Shown: positions 8,250 through 15,371, counted from the first letter of the stretch. The stretch is 64,000 bases of DNA from an uncultured Lachnospiraceae bacterium (GCA_900315735.1 ONAD01000018.1:1-64000), one strand, 5' to 3'. A program made the numbers and translations. The notes: generated by a model not told the origin, from the sequence alone.

Positions 8250-9611
8250 TTAAAAAGGAAATTTGAATTTTCCCATTTTACCACCGCGTCCACGTCCGCC
8301 CATAAGTCCGGGCATCTGTTTCATCATTTTCTTCGCCTGTTCAAACTGCTTTACCAGACGGTTTACTTCACTGATATCTACTCCTGCACCTTTTGCAATT
8401 CGATGCTTACGGCTTGGATTCAAAAGTGAAGGATTACTTCTTTCCTTCTTTGTCATGGAATAGATGATAGCTGTTGTACGTGCCATGTTCTTCTCAGCTT
8501 CGCCTTCATCAATATCCGGCATCTTTCCGCCGCCAAGTCCCGGCAGCATTCCAAGAATATTACCAAGACCGCCCATTTTCTTCATCTGCTCCATAGAAAG
8601 CAGATAATCATCAAAGGTAAAGTCTGCTTTCTTCAGACGCTGCTGCATGTCTTTGGCTTTCTCTTCATCTATATCAATCTCGCTCTGTGCCTTCTCAATC
8701 AGTGTAAGCACATCGCCCATGCCAAGAATTCTGCTTGCCATACGGTCCGGATAAAACTGTTCCAAATCGGAAAGTTTCTCACCCATACCAACATAAAGAA
8801 TTGGCTTTCCGGTTACCGCACGGATGGATAATGCCGCTCCGCCTCGGGTGTCACCGTCTAACTTCGTCAGTACGACTCCGTCAATTCCAATCTTCTCATC
8901 GAACGTTCCTGCCACATTTACGGCATCCTGTCCGGTCATGGCATCTACAACCAAAATGGTCTGTGCCACATCGACATTTTCTTTTATCTCAATCAACTCA
9001 TCCATCATATCTTCATCTACATGAAGACGTCCGGCGGTATCTAAGATTACAACCTGGTTGCCATTCTTTGTGGCATGTTCAATTGCCGCTTTGGCAATAT
9101 TTACCGGCTTATTCTTATCGCCCATGGAGAATACTTCAACTTCCTGCTTCTCTCCATTGATTTTCAACTGCTCAATAGCAGCCGGACGATACACATCACA
9201 GGCTACTAACAGAGGTTTCTTTCCCTTCTGCTTTAACTTACCTGCAATCTTGGCGGTTGTGGTGGTTTTACCAGCTCCCTGAAGACCTACCATCATAATA
9301 ACGGTAATCTGCTGTCCCGGCCGGAGTGCTATCTCCGTTGTCTCGGAACCCATGAGCTTGACCATCTCTTCATTTACAATTTTAATTACCATCTGTCCAG
9401 GATTCAGTCCGTTCATTACATCGGAACCGATTGCGCGCTCCTGTACCGCTTTGGTAAACTGTTTTACTACTTTAAAGTTTACATCTGCTTCAAGCAGAGC
9501 CATCTTTACTTCTTTCAGTGCTGCCTTCACATCATCTTCCGTAAGTCTTCCCTTACTGCGAAGATTCTTAAATACATTTTGAAGTTTCTGCGAAAGACTG
9601 TCAAATGCCAT
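8250..9611 (-). CDS. ffh: Signal recognition particle protein Ffh
   Basis: 453 residues, full length. N domain 1-90; G domain with G1 GLQGAGKTTT (near 109-118), DTAGR (G3, near 192) and TKLDGDTRGG (G4, near 249); C-terminal M domain rich in Met and Gly (MKKMGGLGNILGMLPGLGGG) that binds SRP RNA and signal peptides. GTPase that sends nascent membrane and secreted proteins to FtsY and SecYEG. It starts 1 nt after ylxM and is probably coupled to it. Confidence 0.98.
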   Translation of the reverse strand: MAFDSLSQKLQNVFKNLRSKGRLTEDDVKAALKEVKMALLEADVNFKVVKQFTKAVQERAIGSDVMNGLNPGQMVIKIVNEEMVKLMGSETTEIALRPGQQITVIMMVGLQGAGKTTTTAKIAGKLKQKGKKPLLVACDVYRPAAIEQLKINGEKQEVEVFSMGDKNKPVNIAKAAIEHATKNGNQVVILDTAGRLHVDEDMMDELIEIKENVDVAQTILVVDAMTGQDAVNVAGTFDEKIGIDGVVLTKLDGDTRGGAALSIRAVTGKPILYVGMGEKLSDLEQFYPDRMASRILGMGDVLTLIEKAQSEIDIDEEKAKDMQQRLKKADFTFDDYLLSMEQMKKMGGLGNILGMLPGLGGGKMPDIDEGEAEKNMARTTAIIYSMTKKERSNPSLLNPSRKHRIAKGAGVDISEVNRLVKQFEQAKKMMKQMPGLMGGRGRGGKMGKFKFPF

Positions 9612-9612
9612 A

Positions 9613-9957
9613 TTACAGCTCCTCCAATATTTCTCCCGAAATTCTCTCTATCTCATCAATTACTGTATCTTTGCGTTCTGCCCGGAAGCTTTCCGCTAAT
9701 TTGTTAATCTCTTCTACCTTCTGCTTCGTCTCTAAGAATTTCTTTACCAGATGAAGCTTCTCTTCATAGCCTTCCAACATCTTATTACACCGCTTGATCA
9801 GGTCATGCACACCCTGACGGCTGATGCCTTCACAGGAAGCTATCTCGCCTAAAGATAAATCATTGAACACGAAATCTTCGTAGATTCTTCTCTGATGTTC
9901 ATTGAGCAGCTCTCCATAAAAATCATATAAATAAGCCTGTTCTACTTTTTCTTCCAT
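9613..9957 (-). CDS. ylxM: YlxM/p13-like putative SRP accessory HTH protein
   Basis: 114 residues from ATG 9957, chosen because AAGGAG lies 9 nt upstream and family members begin MEEK...YDFYGELL; a longer frame reaching 10011 runs into the inverted repeat upstream and is not likely. The protein has a sigma-70 region 4-like HTH ([23 protein letters not shown], about residues 40-63) and a helical C-terminus. In streptococci YlxM stimulates SRP GTPase activity. It is the first gene of ylxM-ffh-rpsP-khpA. Confidence 0.92.
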   Translation of the reverse strand: MEEKVEQAYLYDFYGELLNEHQRRIYEDFVFNDLSLGEIASCEGISRQGVHDLIKRCNKMLEGYEEKLHLVKKFLETKQKVEEINKLAESFRAERKDTVIDEIERISGEILEEL

Positions 9958-9997
9958 GCTCTCACTCCTTGCGACCTTAGCTATCATACTATAAAGC

Positions 9998-10035
9998 AAG
10001 CAGGGTGTCAAGTATTTTTTCTTGACACCCTGCTT
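9998..10035. terminator. Perfect 15-bp inverted repeat upstream of ylxM
   Basis: Arms AAGCAGGGTGTCAAG (9998-10012) and CTTGACACCCTGCTT (10021-10035) pair perfectly around an 8-nt loop, with a T-run following on the plus strand. On the minus strand the right arm holds TTGACA, followed by TATAGT/TATGAT, so the repeat may also carry the ylxM promoter, though spacing is not ideal. It may be a plus-strand terminator, an operator, or both. Confidence 0.55.
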
Positions 10036-10161
10036 TTTCTTCTATTACACTCGCTTTTCATTTTTCCGGATATTTGTTATACGCTCCTTTTTACGATTCG
10101 TCAAGAAATTTCAGAGTTGCAAAGTCTGCCACCGGCAGCTTCTTACAGATACTTTACAATA

Positions 10162-10202
10162 GAACAAAGAATGTGCCTTAGCGCATCCTCGCGGAACGTT
10201 TT
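10162..10202 (-). repeat. Dispersed intergenic repeat, family 2, short copy
   Basis: GAACAAAGAATGTGCCTT followed by GCGCATCCTCGCGGAACGTT matches the two ends of the copy at 47747-47842 (one mismatch in the right part); the longer copy has about 56 extra bases in between. Like that copy it sits behind a hairpin when read on the minus strand. Confidence 0.7.
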
Positions 10203-10237
10203 TTACTTTACAGGAAAGCAATTTCCTGCAAAGTAAA
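10202..10237. other. Strong hairpin next to tRNA-Leu terminator
   Basis: A 16-bp stem with one mismatch around the loop GCAA (arms TTTACTTTACAGGAAA and TTTCCTGCAAAGTAAA). It directly precedes, on the minus strand, the family 2 repeat and follows the tRNA-Leu terminator. Confidence 0.7.
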
Positions 10238-10268
10238 AAAAAAGCCTTGATGATATCAAGGCTTTTTT
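10238..10268 (-). terminator. Terminator of tRNA-Leu(CAG)
   Basis: Stem AAGCCTTGAT / ATCAAGGCTT around a short loop, with a run of nine T on the minus strand after it; it lies right behind the 3' end of the tRNA. Confidence 0.85.
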
Positions 10269-10270
10269 CA

Positions 10271-10354
10271 TGCAGGAGATGGGACTTGAACCCACACGAT
10301 ATTGCTACCACAGGCACCTGAAGCCTGCGCGTCTGCCAATTCCGCCACTCCTGC
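10271..10354 (-). tRNA. tRNA-Leu, anticodon CAG
   Basis: Minus strand. The acceptor stem GCAGGAG pairs with CTCCTGC, discriminator A; anticodon arm CAGGC-TTCAGGT-GCCTG gives anticodon CAG; a long variable arm and T-loop GGGTTCAAGTCCC are present, as in class II tRNA-Leu. CCA is not encoded (TGAA follows). It reads CUG codons. Confidence 0.95.
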
Positions 10355-10365
10355 GAACAAATGAT

Positions 10366-10394
10366 ATTTTACCGTTTCAACGGTAATAAGTCAA
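10366..10394 (-). promoter_or_regulatory. Promoter of tRNA-Leu(CAG)
   Basis: Minus strand: TTGACT (10394-10389), 17-bp spacer, TAAAAT (10371-10366). The sequence upstream is an A/T tract forming an 11-bp inverted repeat with the upstream region of the divergent tRNA promoter. Confidence 0.8.
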
Positions 10395-10472
10395 CCCCTA
10401 TTTTTAATTTTTTCCCTTTTTTTGAAAAAATATATAAAATTGACAAAAATCAAAAAAAGTTAAAAATAGGCA

Positions 10473-10501
10473 TTGACAATTGTCCCGGAATTTGTTACTA
10501 T
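10473..10501 (+). promoter_or_regulatory. Promoter of tRNA-Leu(AAG)
   Basis: TTGACA (10473-10478), 17-bp spacer, TACTAT (10496-10501), followed 37 bp later by the mature tRNA. An A-rich tract upstream may act as an UP element. Confidence 0.75.
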
Positions 10502-10537
10502 TTACAAGTCGTCATGAGACGTAAGTTCATACGGTAT

Positions 10538-10622
10538 GCGGAAGTGTCGGAACTGGCAGACGAGCAAGACTAAGGATCTTGTAAGCATTGCGCTTGTGTG
10601 GGTTCAAGTCCCATCTTCCGCA
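10538..10622 (+). tRNA. tRNA-Leu, anticodon AAG
   Basis: Acceptor GCGGAAG/CTTCCGC, discriminator A; anticodon arm CAAGA-CTAAGGA-TCTTG with U33 followed by AAG (10572-10574); long variable arm; T-loop GGGTTCAAGTCCC; no CCA encoded. A34 would need deamination to inosine (TadA-type) to read CUU/CUC. The 3' end is the left copy of a 23-bp direct repeat bounding the small island. Confidence 0.93.
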
Positions 10623-10636
10623 TTGACTATTTAAGA

Positions 10637-10680
10637 GTGGAAAGCCTTATATTTTATAGGGTTTTCCGCTTTTTCTTTTT
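10637..10680 (+). terminator. Terminator behind tRNA-Leu(AAG)
   Basis: Stem GTGGAAAGCCTTAT / ATAGGGTTTTCCGC with G-T pairs and a 5-nt loop, followed by TTTTTCTTTTTT. It lies inside the left end of the island, so the inserted DNA supplies the terminator of the tRNA. Confidence 0.8.
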
Positions 10681-10701
10681 TATGGAATGGGATAATTTTT
10701 A

Positions 10702-10720
10702 TCTCACGTTGTCTCACGTT
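10702..10720. repeat. Left-end double repeat TCTCACGTT
   Basis: TCTCACGTT occurs at 10702-10710 and 10712-10720. The same motif doublet occurs near the right end of the island, so these look like integrase arm-type sites. Confidence 0.65.
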
Positions 10721-10876
10721 TGTAGAGTCATATTCATTAAATTTTGTGCTTTCACCACCATTTCCTAATGCATTTAAAACTTTTTTATTGTTTTTTATTT
10801 AATTGTATAGTCATTTTCTTTTTCATACATTAAAAAGACTCCTACAATATTTCTATTATAGAAGCCTTTCCTACGT

Positions 10877-11728
10877 TTAATATGACGGTTCAGATAAAGT
10901 CACTGTATTATCTTCATTAATTGTTATATAATAAATTGTTTCTGTTAAACAACGATCTTGATCTATATAGCCATATGTACCTGTAGCGGGAATGCAACCA
11001 GTAAATACTATTCCTGTTCCATCTCCAAAATCTATAGTAAACCAATTATATCCGCTATCTTTTACTCTATCATTACAAAACTCTATATAATCAGCATCAC
11101 TAACTTCTTTTTCTATTATATCCTTTTCTGCCTTTATAAAGCCATATGTGCCAATTTTTTCGGTTCTTGTACCATTCATAACAGGGTTTTCCCGTGTATT
11201 TAATTGTTTTAAATAGTTAAGTTCTATTTTCTGTTCTGTTTTATCACTTGCTTTTCCATTACTCTCTGTTTTAGAAGATGTTTTCTTTTTATCTGTCTTT
11301 TCTGTTGTTTTTTGTTCCTTCTTCTGTACCGACTCTTCCTGTGTTTTCTGATTTTCTTCTTTTTTCTGTTTTTCCTGCTCTTGCTCCTGTTCTTTCTGCT
11401 TTTCCTGTTCTTTTTCCTCTTGTTCTTTCTGTTTCTGATCTGCTTTTTCTTGTTCTTCCTTCGCCTGTTGCTTTTTCTGTTCTGCTTTCTCTTCTTTTTC
11501 TAACTGCTTTTCTACCTGTCGCGCTTCATATTCAGCTTTCGTTTCTGGTGTTTCAAAAATGCCAAACAAAACAACGCTAACAATAAATAGTACTATGCTA
11601 ATCAAAATTCCGATTAAGTATTTCTTTTTCTTATTTGTTTTCTTAATTTTGCTTTTTATAAACAATACACAAAACACTATTAGCAACAATATACTAATAA
11701 AAAATAATAACACTGAAAAATTTTCCAT
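10877..11728 (-). CDS. Membrane protein with long coiled coil, unknown function
   Basis: 283 residues from ATG 11728 (MENFSVLL), chosen because GGAAGGG lies 8 nt upstream; an 8-residue longer start has no such site. Two membrane helices (about 5-24 and 38-56), then an extreme Lys/Glu/Gln coiled coil (about 65-155), then a globular domain of about 110 residues (KIGTYGFIKAEKD, YIEFCNDRVKDSGYNWFTIDFGDGTGIVFTG, TYGYIDQDRCLTETIYYITI). I do not recognise the domain. It is cargo of the tRNA island and divergent from the XRE gene. Base composition is more A+T-rich than its flanks. Confidence 0.75.
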   Translation of the reverse strand: MENFSVLLFFISILLLIVFCVLFIKSKIKKTNKKKKYLIGILISIVLFIVSVVLFGIFETPETKAEYEARQVEKQLEKEEKAEQKKQQAKEEQEKADQKQKEQEEKEQEKQKEQEQEQEKQKKEENQKTQEESVQKKEQKTTEKTDKKKTSSKTESNGKASDKTEQKIELNYLKQLNTRENPVMNGTRTEKIGTYGFIKAEKDIIEKEVSDADYIEFCNDRVKDSGYNWFTIDFGDGTGIVFTGCIPATGTYGYIDQDRCLTETIYYITINEDNTVTLSEPSY

Positions 11729-11839
11729 ATTTGTTTCCCTTCCAAAGTGCAAATTAATCTTTCTAATTTTAACTCACTCCGACTTAAAAATCAATAATTA
11801 CACATCTATTATTATAAACTCTATTTCAGAGGTGACAGA

Positions 11840-12046
11840 ATGACTTACCAAGAGCGATTACGTGCATTAAGGGAAGATAATGATCTGACTCAAACCCAAA
11901 TTGCAACAATGTTAGGCATTGCGCAAACAACTTATTCTCAATATGAGTTAGATAAACGTCCCATGCCAATAGAATATATTATTGCATTATGTAAATTTTA
12001 TAATGTATCTTCTGATTACTTATTAGGTTTGAGTGACAAAAAATAA
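11840..12046 (+). CDS. Small XRE-family Cro/CI-like regulator
   Basis: 68 residues, nearly all one HTH domain: RLRALREDNDLTQTQIA, MLGIAQTTYSQYELDKRPMP, IIALCKFYNVSSDYLLGL. GAGGTGACAG precedes the ATG. Such short Cro/CI proteins are typical of phage or integrative elements; here it is divergent from the membrane protein gene and probably controls it and itself. No target repeat is obvious in 11729-11839. Confidence 0.85.
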   Translation: MTYQERLRALREDNDLTQTQIATMLGIAQTTYSQYELDKRPMPIEYIIALCKFYNVSSDYLLGLSDKK

Positions 12047-12133
12047 CAATGTAAATATACTGCATGTTCAATACACTTACATTGTTATTTTTATAGGTGT
12101 GCTAGATTTTTCCTTTCACTATATGCTGTAATA

Positions 12134-12153
12134 TCTCACGTTCATCTCACGCT
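12134..12153. repeat. Right-end double repeat TCTCACG(T/C)T
   Basis: TCTCACGTT at 12134-12142 and TCTCACGCT at 12145-12153 repeat the doublet found at the left end; they lie about 60-80 bp inside the right tRNA-tail copy. Confidence 0.65.
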
Positions 12154-12211
12154 AACGATAATATTGTTTACAAACCCTATATTTTCTTGGGTTTTTAATA
12201 TTATGAGGTTC

Positions 12212-12234
12212 GTTCAAGTCCCATCTTCCGCATT
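12212..12234 (+). repeat. Right attachment-site copy (tRNA-Leu tail)
   Basis: Exact second copy of the tRNA-Leu(AAG) 3' end (T-arm to discriminator plus TT), with no tRNA body before it. It marks the chromosomal junction of the island. The stretch 12047-12384 holds only this site, the arm-like repeats and hairpins. Confidence 0.85.
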
Positions 12235-12308
12235 CATTATAAAAAAGAAACCTTGATTAATTCTAATCATGTAATTGCCTTTAAACATTCTGCTAATATA
12301 AAGGAGGA

Positions 12309-12342
12309 ATGGCATCTGATTTTAAGGAACATCAGATGCCAT
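12309..12342. terminator. Hairpin behind the NYN gene
   Basis: ATGGCATCTGAT and ATCAGATGCCAT form a 12-bp perfect stem around a 10-nt loop; TATTTTTTC follows after 7 nt on the plus strand. It probably ends the minus-strand NYN transcript, although the T-run is better on the plus strand. Confidence 0.5.
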
Positions 12343-12384
12343 CCCAGGTATTTTTTCTATATTCTGCTTCTATTTTTCTTCCCG

Positions 12385-13161
12385 CTACTCTTTTATTTTT
12401 GCATACACAACCTTCAACAGCTTATTGTGTGGATTCTCAATCGGGTTTAATTCAATGCTCCTAAACTTCTTTAAGAAAGTAGAAAGTTTACTGCACTGGT
12501 AATTTCGTGGGTCAAAGCCCGGAATACGTTTGCTCAGATTGATTCCAAGCTCAGAAATATTAATCCAGCCATTTTCCTCTGCATTGCTCCGGATAATGGA
12601 GATTACCTCCTTTTCAATATCCGAAAGCTTCGGAAGGTTGTCATTGTCCCCGGCATCCTTTTCCGAAGATGCATTCGTATTTCTTCTTGTGGTGGCTGTG
12701 CGCTGTTTTTCCTCTGCTTCTTCCTTATTATAAAGTAAATCAAGATACTTGAAATTCTCGCAGGCATTTACAAAGGACTTCGGTGTCTTCTCCTCTCCCA
12801 TTCCGATTACCATCATACCGGCTTCCTTTAAGCGCATGGCAAGTTTGGTAAAATCACTGTCTGACGACACCAGGCAGAAACCGCTGACTTTGCCGGAATA
12901 AAGAATATCCATGGCATCTATAATCAATGCCGAATCTGAAGCACTTTTTCCCGCAGTATAATTGCACTGCAATTCCGGTGTCAGAGCGTACTCCTGCATA
13001 TTTTTCATCCATGCAGATACGCTCGGATTCGAATAATCTCCATAAACCCGCTTATAAGTAGCCACCCCGTAATTGCTGACCTCATCCATAATTAGTTTCA
13101 CATATTTATTGGATACATTTTCTGCATCAATCAGCACTGCTAATTTCGGTTGTTCATTCAT
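12385..13161 (-). CDS. NYN (PIN-like) nuclease with LOTUS/OST-HTH domain
   Basis: 258 residues. Residues 5-150 form an NYN domain of the LabA/DUF88 type: acidic LAVLIDAENVS, SASDSALIIDAMD, and VSSDSDFTKLAMRLKEAG supply the conserved aspartates of the PIN fold. After a polar linker, residues about 178-245 resemble a LOTUS/OST-HTH RNA-binding domain (LSDIEKEVISIIRSN...WINISELG, FDPRNYQCSKLSTFLKKF). NYN proteins are metal-dependent ribonucleases; the LOTUS part likely gives RNA binding. The substrate is unknown. It lies 13 nt after pyk on the same strand. Confidence 0.87.
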   Translation of the reverse strand: MNEQPKLAVLIDAENVSNKYVKLIMDEVSNYGVATYKRVYGDYSNPSVSAWMKNMQEYALTPELQCNYTAGKSASDSALIIDAMDILYSGKVSGFCLVSSDSDFTKLAMRLKEAGMMVIGMGEEKTPKSFVNACENFKYLDLLYNKEEAEEKQRTATTRRNTNASSEKDAGDNDNLPKLSDIEKEVISIIRSNAEENGWINISELGINLSKRIPGFDPRNYQCSKLSTFLKKFRSIELNPIENPHNKLLKVVYAKIKE

Positions 13162-13174
13162 ACCATCTGCGCTC

Positions 13175-14605
13175 CTATTTCTTTAAGTGTCCCGTAACTA
13201 CTACACGAATCAGATTGGTAGTACCGGAAATACCCAATGGAATTCCAGCTGTAATAACCGCCAGATCTCCATGCTGTACATATCCATGCTGTTCTGCGGA
13301 TTCCATCGCATTATTAAACAATGCTTCTGTATCCGTCTCTTCCTGTATCATAAGTGGTGTTACGCCCCAGGAAAGATTCATCTGATAATAACTCTTTTCC
13401 GATGGGGTACAGCCGATAATTGCACATTTCGGACGATATCTTGAAATCATGCGGGCAGTCTTGCCGGATTTGGTTACCGTAACAATTGCTGCCGCATTGA
13501 TGTCAATGGCAGTCATGCAGGTTGCATGGGAAATGGCATCGGTTACATCCGGATTATCAATCTTCTCCAGCTGGCGGAAACGTTTCTCATAATCAATATC
13601 ATTTTCTGTATATTCCGCAATCTCTGTCATGGTTTTTAATGCTTCCACCGGATATTTCCCGGCAGCAGTCTCACCAGACAGCATAATTGCACTGGTTCCA
13701 TCATAAATAGCATTGGCAACATCTGTTGCTTCTGCTCTGGTCGGGCGTGGATTCTTCATCATGGAATCCAGCATCTGGGTTGCCGTAATAACAACCTTTT
13801 CTGCATGGTAAACCTTTTTTATAATTTTCTTCTGAATTGCCGGAACTTCACGAATCGGAATCTCCACTCCCATGTCTCCCCTGGCAACCATAATGCCATC
13901 TGACACTGCCAGAATCTCATCAATATTATCTACACCCTGACGGTTTTCGATTTTAGAGATAATCTTAATGTCATTGCAGCCCTGCTCTGCCATAATTTTC
14001 CGTAACTGCAACACATCACCTGCACAGCGTACAAAAGATGCTGCAATAAAATCTACACCCTGCTCAATTCCAAATAGAATATCGGAGCGGTCTTTCGGGC
14101 TGATATAAGGCATGGACAGATTTACATTCGGTACATTAATTCCTTTGCGGTCTGAAATCACACCGCCATTTTCTACTTTACAGGTAATCTCAGTTTCTGT
14201 CACATTGGTTACCAGCATTTCAATCAGTCCATCATCAATCAGAATTCTGGTTCCGGCTTTGACATCATGTACCAGATTTTTGTAAGTAATAGAGACCCGC
14301 TCTTTATTTCCCATAATATCATTGGTGGTAAGCTTAAAGGTATCGCCCGGAAGCAGCTCTGCTCTGCCGCCTTCTAACTGTCCAATCCGGATTTCCGGTC
14401 CGCTGGTATCAAGAAGAATTCCAACCGGTTTGTCCAGTTCCTTACGCATCTTCTTTACACGATCCATGGTTACTTTATGTTCTGCCTGTGAACCGTGGGA
14501 AAAATTAATTCTCGCCACATCCATTCCATTTTCCATTAACTGTTTTAATACTTCATCATCCTTTGTTGCCGGTCCTAATGTGCATATAATTTTTGTCTTT
14601 CTCAT
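13175..14605 (-). CDS. pyk: Pyruvate kinase
   Basis: 476 residues: begins MRKTKIICTLGPAT and carries the active-site helix and Mg/K-binding motifs (RINFSHG near 33, ISKIENRQG with the catalytic lysine, VARGDMGVEIP, ATQMLDSMM, PTRAEATDVANA). It turns PEP and ADP into pyruvate and ATP in glycolysis. It lacks the extra PEP-utiliser-like C-terminal domain of Bacillus-type enzymes. A 45-aa peptide gene precedes it by 44 nt, and the NYN gene follows by 13 nt. Confidence 0.97.
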   Translation of the reverse strand: MRKTKIICTLGPATKDDEVLKQLMENGMDVARINFSHGSQAEHKVTMDRVKKMRKELDKPVGILLDTSGPEIRIGQLEGGRAELLPGDTFKLTTNDIMGNKERVSITYKNLVHDVKAGTRILIDDGLIEMLVTNVTETEITCKVENGGVISDRKGINVPNVNLSMPYISPKDRSDILFGIEQGVDFIAASFVRCAGDVLQLRKIMAEQGCNDIKIISKIENRQGVDNIDEILAVSDGIMVARGDMGVEIPIREVPAIQKKIIKKVYHAEKVVITATQMLDSMMKNPRPTRAEATDVANAIYDGTSAIMLSGETAAGKYPVEALKTMTEIAEYTENDIDYEKRFRQLEKIDNPDVTDAISHATCMTAIDINAAAIVTVTKSGKTARMISRYRPKCAIIGCTPSEKSYYQMNLSWGVTPLMIQEETDTEALFNNAMESAEQHGYVQHGDLAVITAGIPLGISGTTNLIRVVVTGHLKK

Positions 14606-14649
14606 GTTCTGTCCTTTCCTGCTACTAGCCCTCTATCTTCTTAAATCAT

Positions 14650-14787
14650 TTATACTTCTTTCGTCTTTTCCTGTTCTTCTTTGGAATAATTCTCATCTTC
14701 TCTGCCATGATGTTCGTACCACCAGCATCCAACAACCGCTGCCGCTGCCATAACGCCCATAATCGCTACTACAATATCCTGTGCCAT
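14650..14787 (-). CDS. 45-residue membrane peptide
   Basis: ATG at 14787 with a perfect AGGAGG 11 nt upstream, stop TAA at 14650-14652. The product starts MAQDIVVAIMGVMAAAAVVG, one hydrophobic helix, followed by CWWYEHHGRED and a charged tail (SKEEQEKTKEV). It lies just before pyk and on the same strand, so it may share its mRNA. I do not recognise the family. The strong RBS, clean helix-plus-charged-tail make-up and fitting gap support a real gene. Confidence 0.65.
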   Translation of the reverse strand: MAQDIVVAIMGVMAAAAVVGCWWYEHHGREDENYSKEEQEKTKEV

Positions 14788-14824
14788 ATTTTATTGTCCT
14801 CCTATCACAGTTATGACCTGATAT

Positions 14825-14857
14825 TGTACGCAAAGAAACCTATGCTCCTTTGCGCAC
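14825..14857 (-). other. Stem-loop before the small membrane peptide gene
   Basis: TGTGCGCAAAG pairs with CTTTGCGTACA (one G-T pair) around about 11 nt; no T-run follows on the minus strand, so it is more likely an RNA stem or processing site than a terminator. Confidence 0.4.
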
Positions 14858-14884
14858 AGGTAAATTGCTTCTAACTTGTGATAG

Positions 14885-15289
14885 TCAGCCCTTCGCTCCA
14901 TCCTGATGATGGATATAGCCTATGATGACACTCCGGCTGTCCAAAACATCTTTTGGTTTCCGTAACTCAGCGTTCCGGCTGTCGTTTGCCAGATTTTCAG
15001 GCAATACTACAGAAAGTGATAATGCAGCTTCTTCCAAACCGCCGTTTTTTTCCGACAGTCTGCGATATACCGCTGTAATTCTGCCAGTCTCACGGTTTCC
15101 CAAAAGTTCTTCGGTACAGCTCGCCGACGGTTTGGATAAATGCATCGCCTGTGTAAAATTCTGATTTGCAGTTTCTTCATATGCAAAGGTAGAATCTATG
15201 TTGATATTTTCAACATACATTCCCGAAACTGTCATAATAACAGCTACTATGAGACTTATCAGTTTTTTCTTTAAACCTGTTATCCTCAT
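14885..15289 (-). CDS. Small secreted protein, unknown function
   Basis: 134 residues from ATG 15289 (MRITGLKKKLISLIVAVIM), preceded by GGGAG; the longer reading to 15340 has no RBS and enters a dispersed repeat. Residues 1-30 are a signal peptide or signal anchor. The rest is polar and has no domain I know; one Cys (in ASCTEELLG). It stands between a repeat/terminator on one side and the small membrane peptide on the other. Confidence 0.6.
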   Translation of the reverse strand: MRITGLKKKLISLIVAVIMTVSGMYVENINIDSTFAYEETANQNFTQAMHLSKPSASCTEELLGNRETGRITAVYRRLSEKNGGLEEAALSLSVVLPENLANDSRNAELRKPKDVLDSRSVIIGYIHHQDGAKG

Positions 15290-15309
15290 TGTATTCTCCC
15301 TGCTTACTG

Positions 15310-15371
15310 CGTTATCGCGGCGTCCATCAAATCTGCACACAAGTACGCGATTTTCGCGCTGCCTGCGTAAA
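15310..15371 (-). repeat. Dispersed intergenic repeat, family 1, copy A (diverged)
   Basis: GTTATCGCGGCG...CAAATCTGCA...ACGCGATTTTCGCGCTGCCTGCGTAAAAAAA matches the cores of the copies at 17437 and 20119 with scattered changes. On the minus strand it directly follows a terminator, as the other copies do. Confidence 0.7.

Larger units (their letters stand above)
10602..12234. mobile_element. Small tRNA-Leu-integrated island without an integrase
   Basis: The last 23 bases around the tRNA-Leu 3' end (GTTCAAGTCCC...CCGCATT, 10602-10624) are repeated exactly at 12212-12234, the pattern left by tyrosine-integrase elements. The 1.6 kb between holds a coiled-coil membrane protein, a divergent XRE regulator, and TCTCACGTT double repeats about 80-100 bp inside each end. 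There is no integrase or excisionase, so it is either a remnant or a non-autonomous element moved in trans. Confidence 0.75.

Noticed and set aside
10131-10146. 15-base match CACCGGCAGCTTCTT to about 41020
   Set aside because: A 15-base match is expected by chance in 64 kb; no extended similarity.
12253-12450. 65-codon plus-strand frame
   Set aside because: Starts with no ribosome site, overlaps the terminator hairpin and the end of the NYN gene on the other strand.
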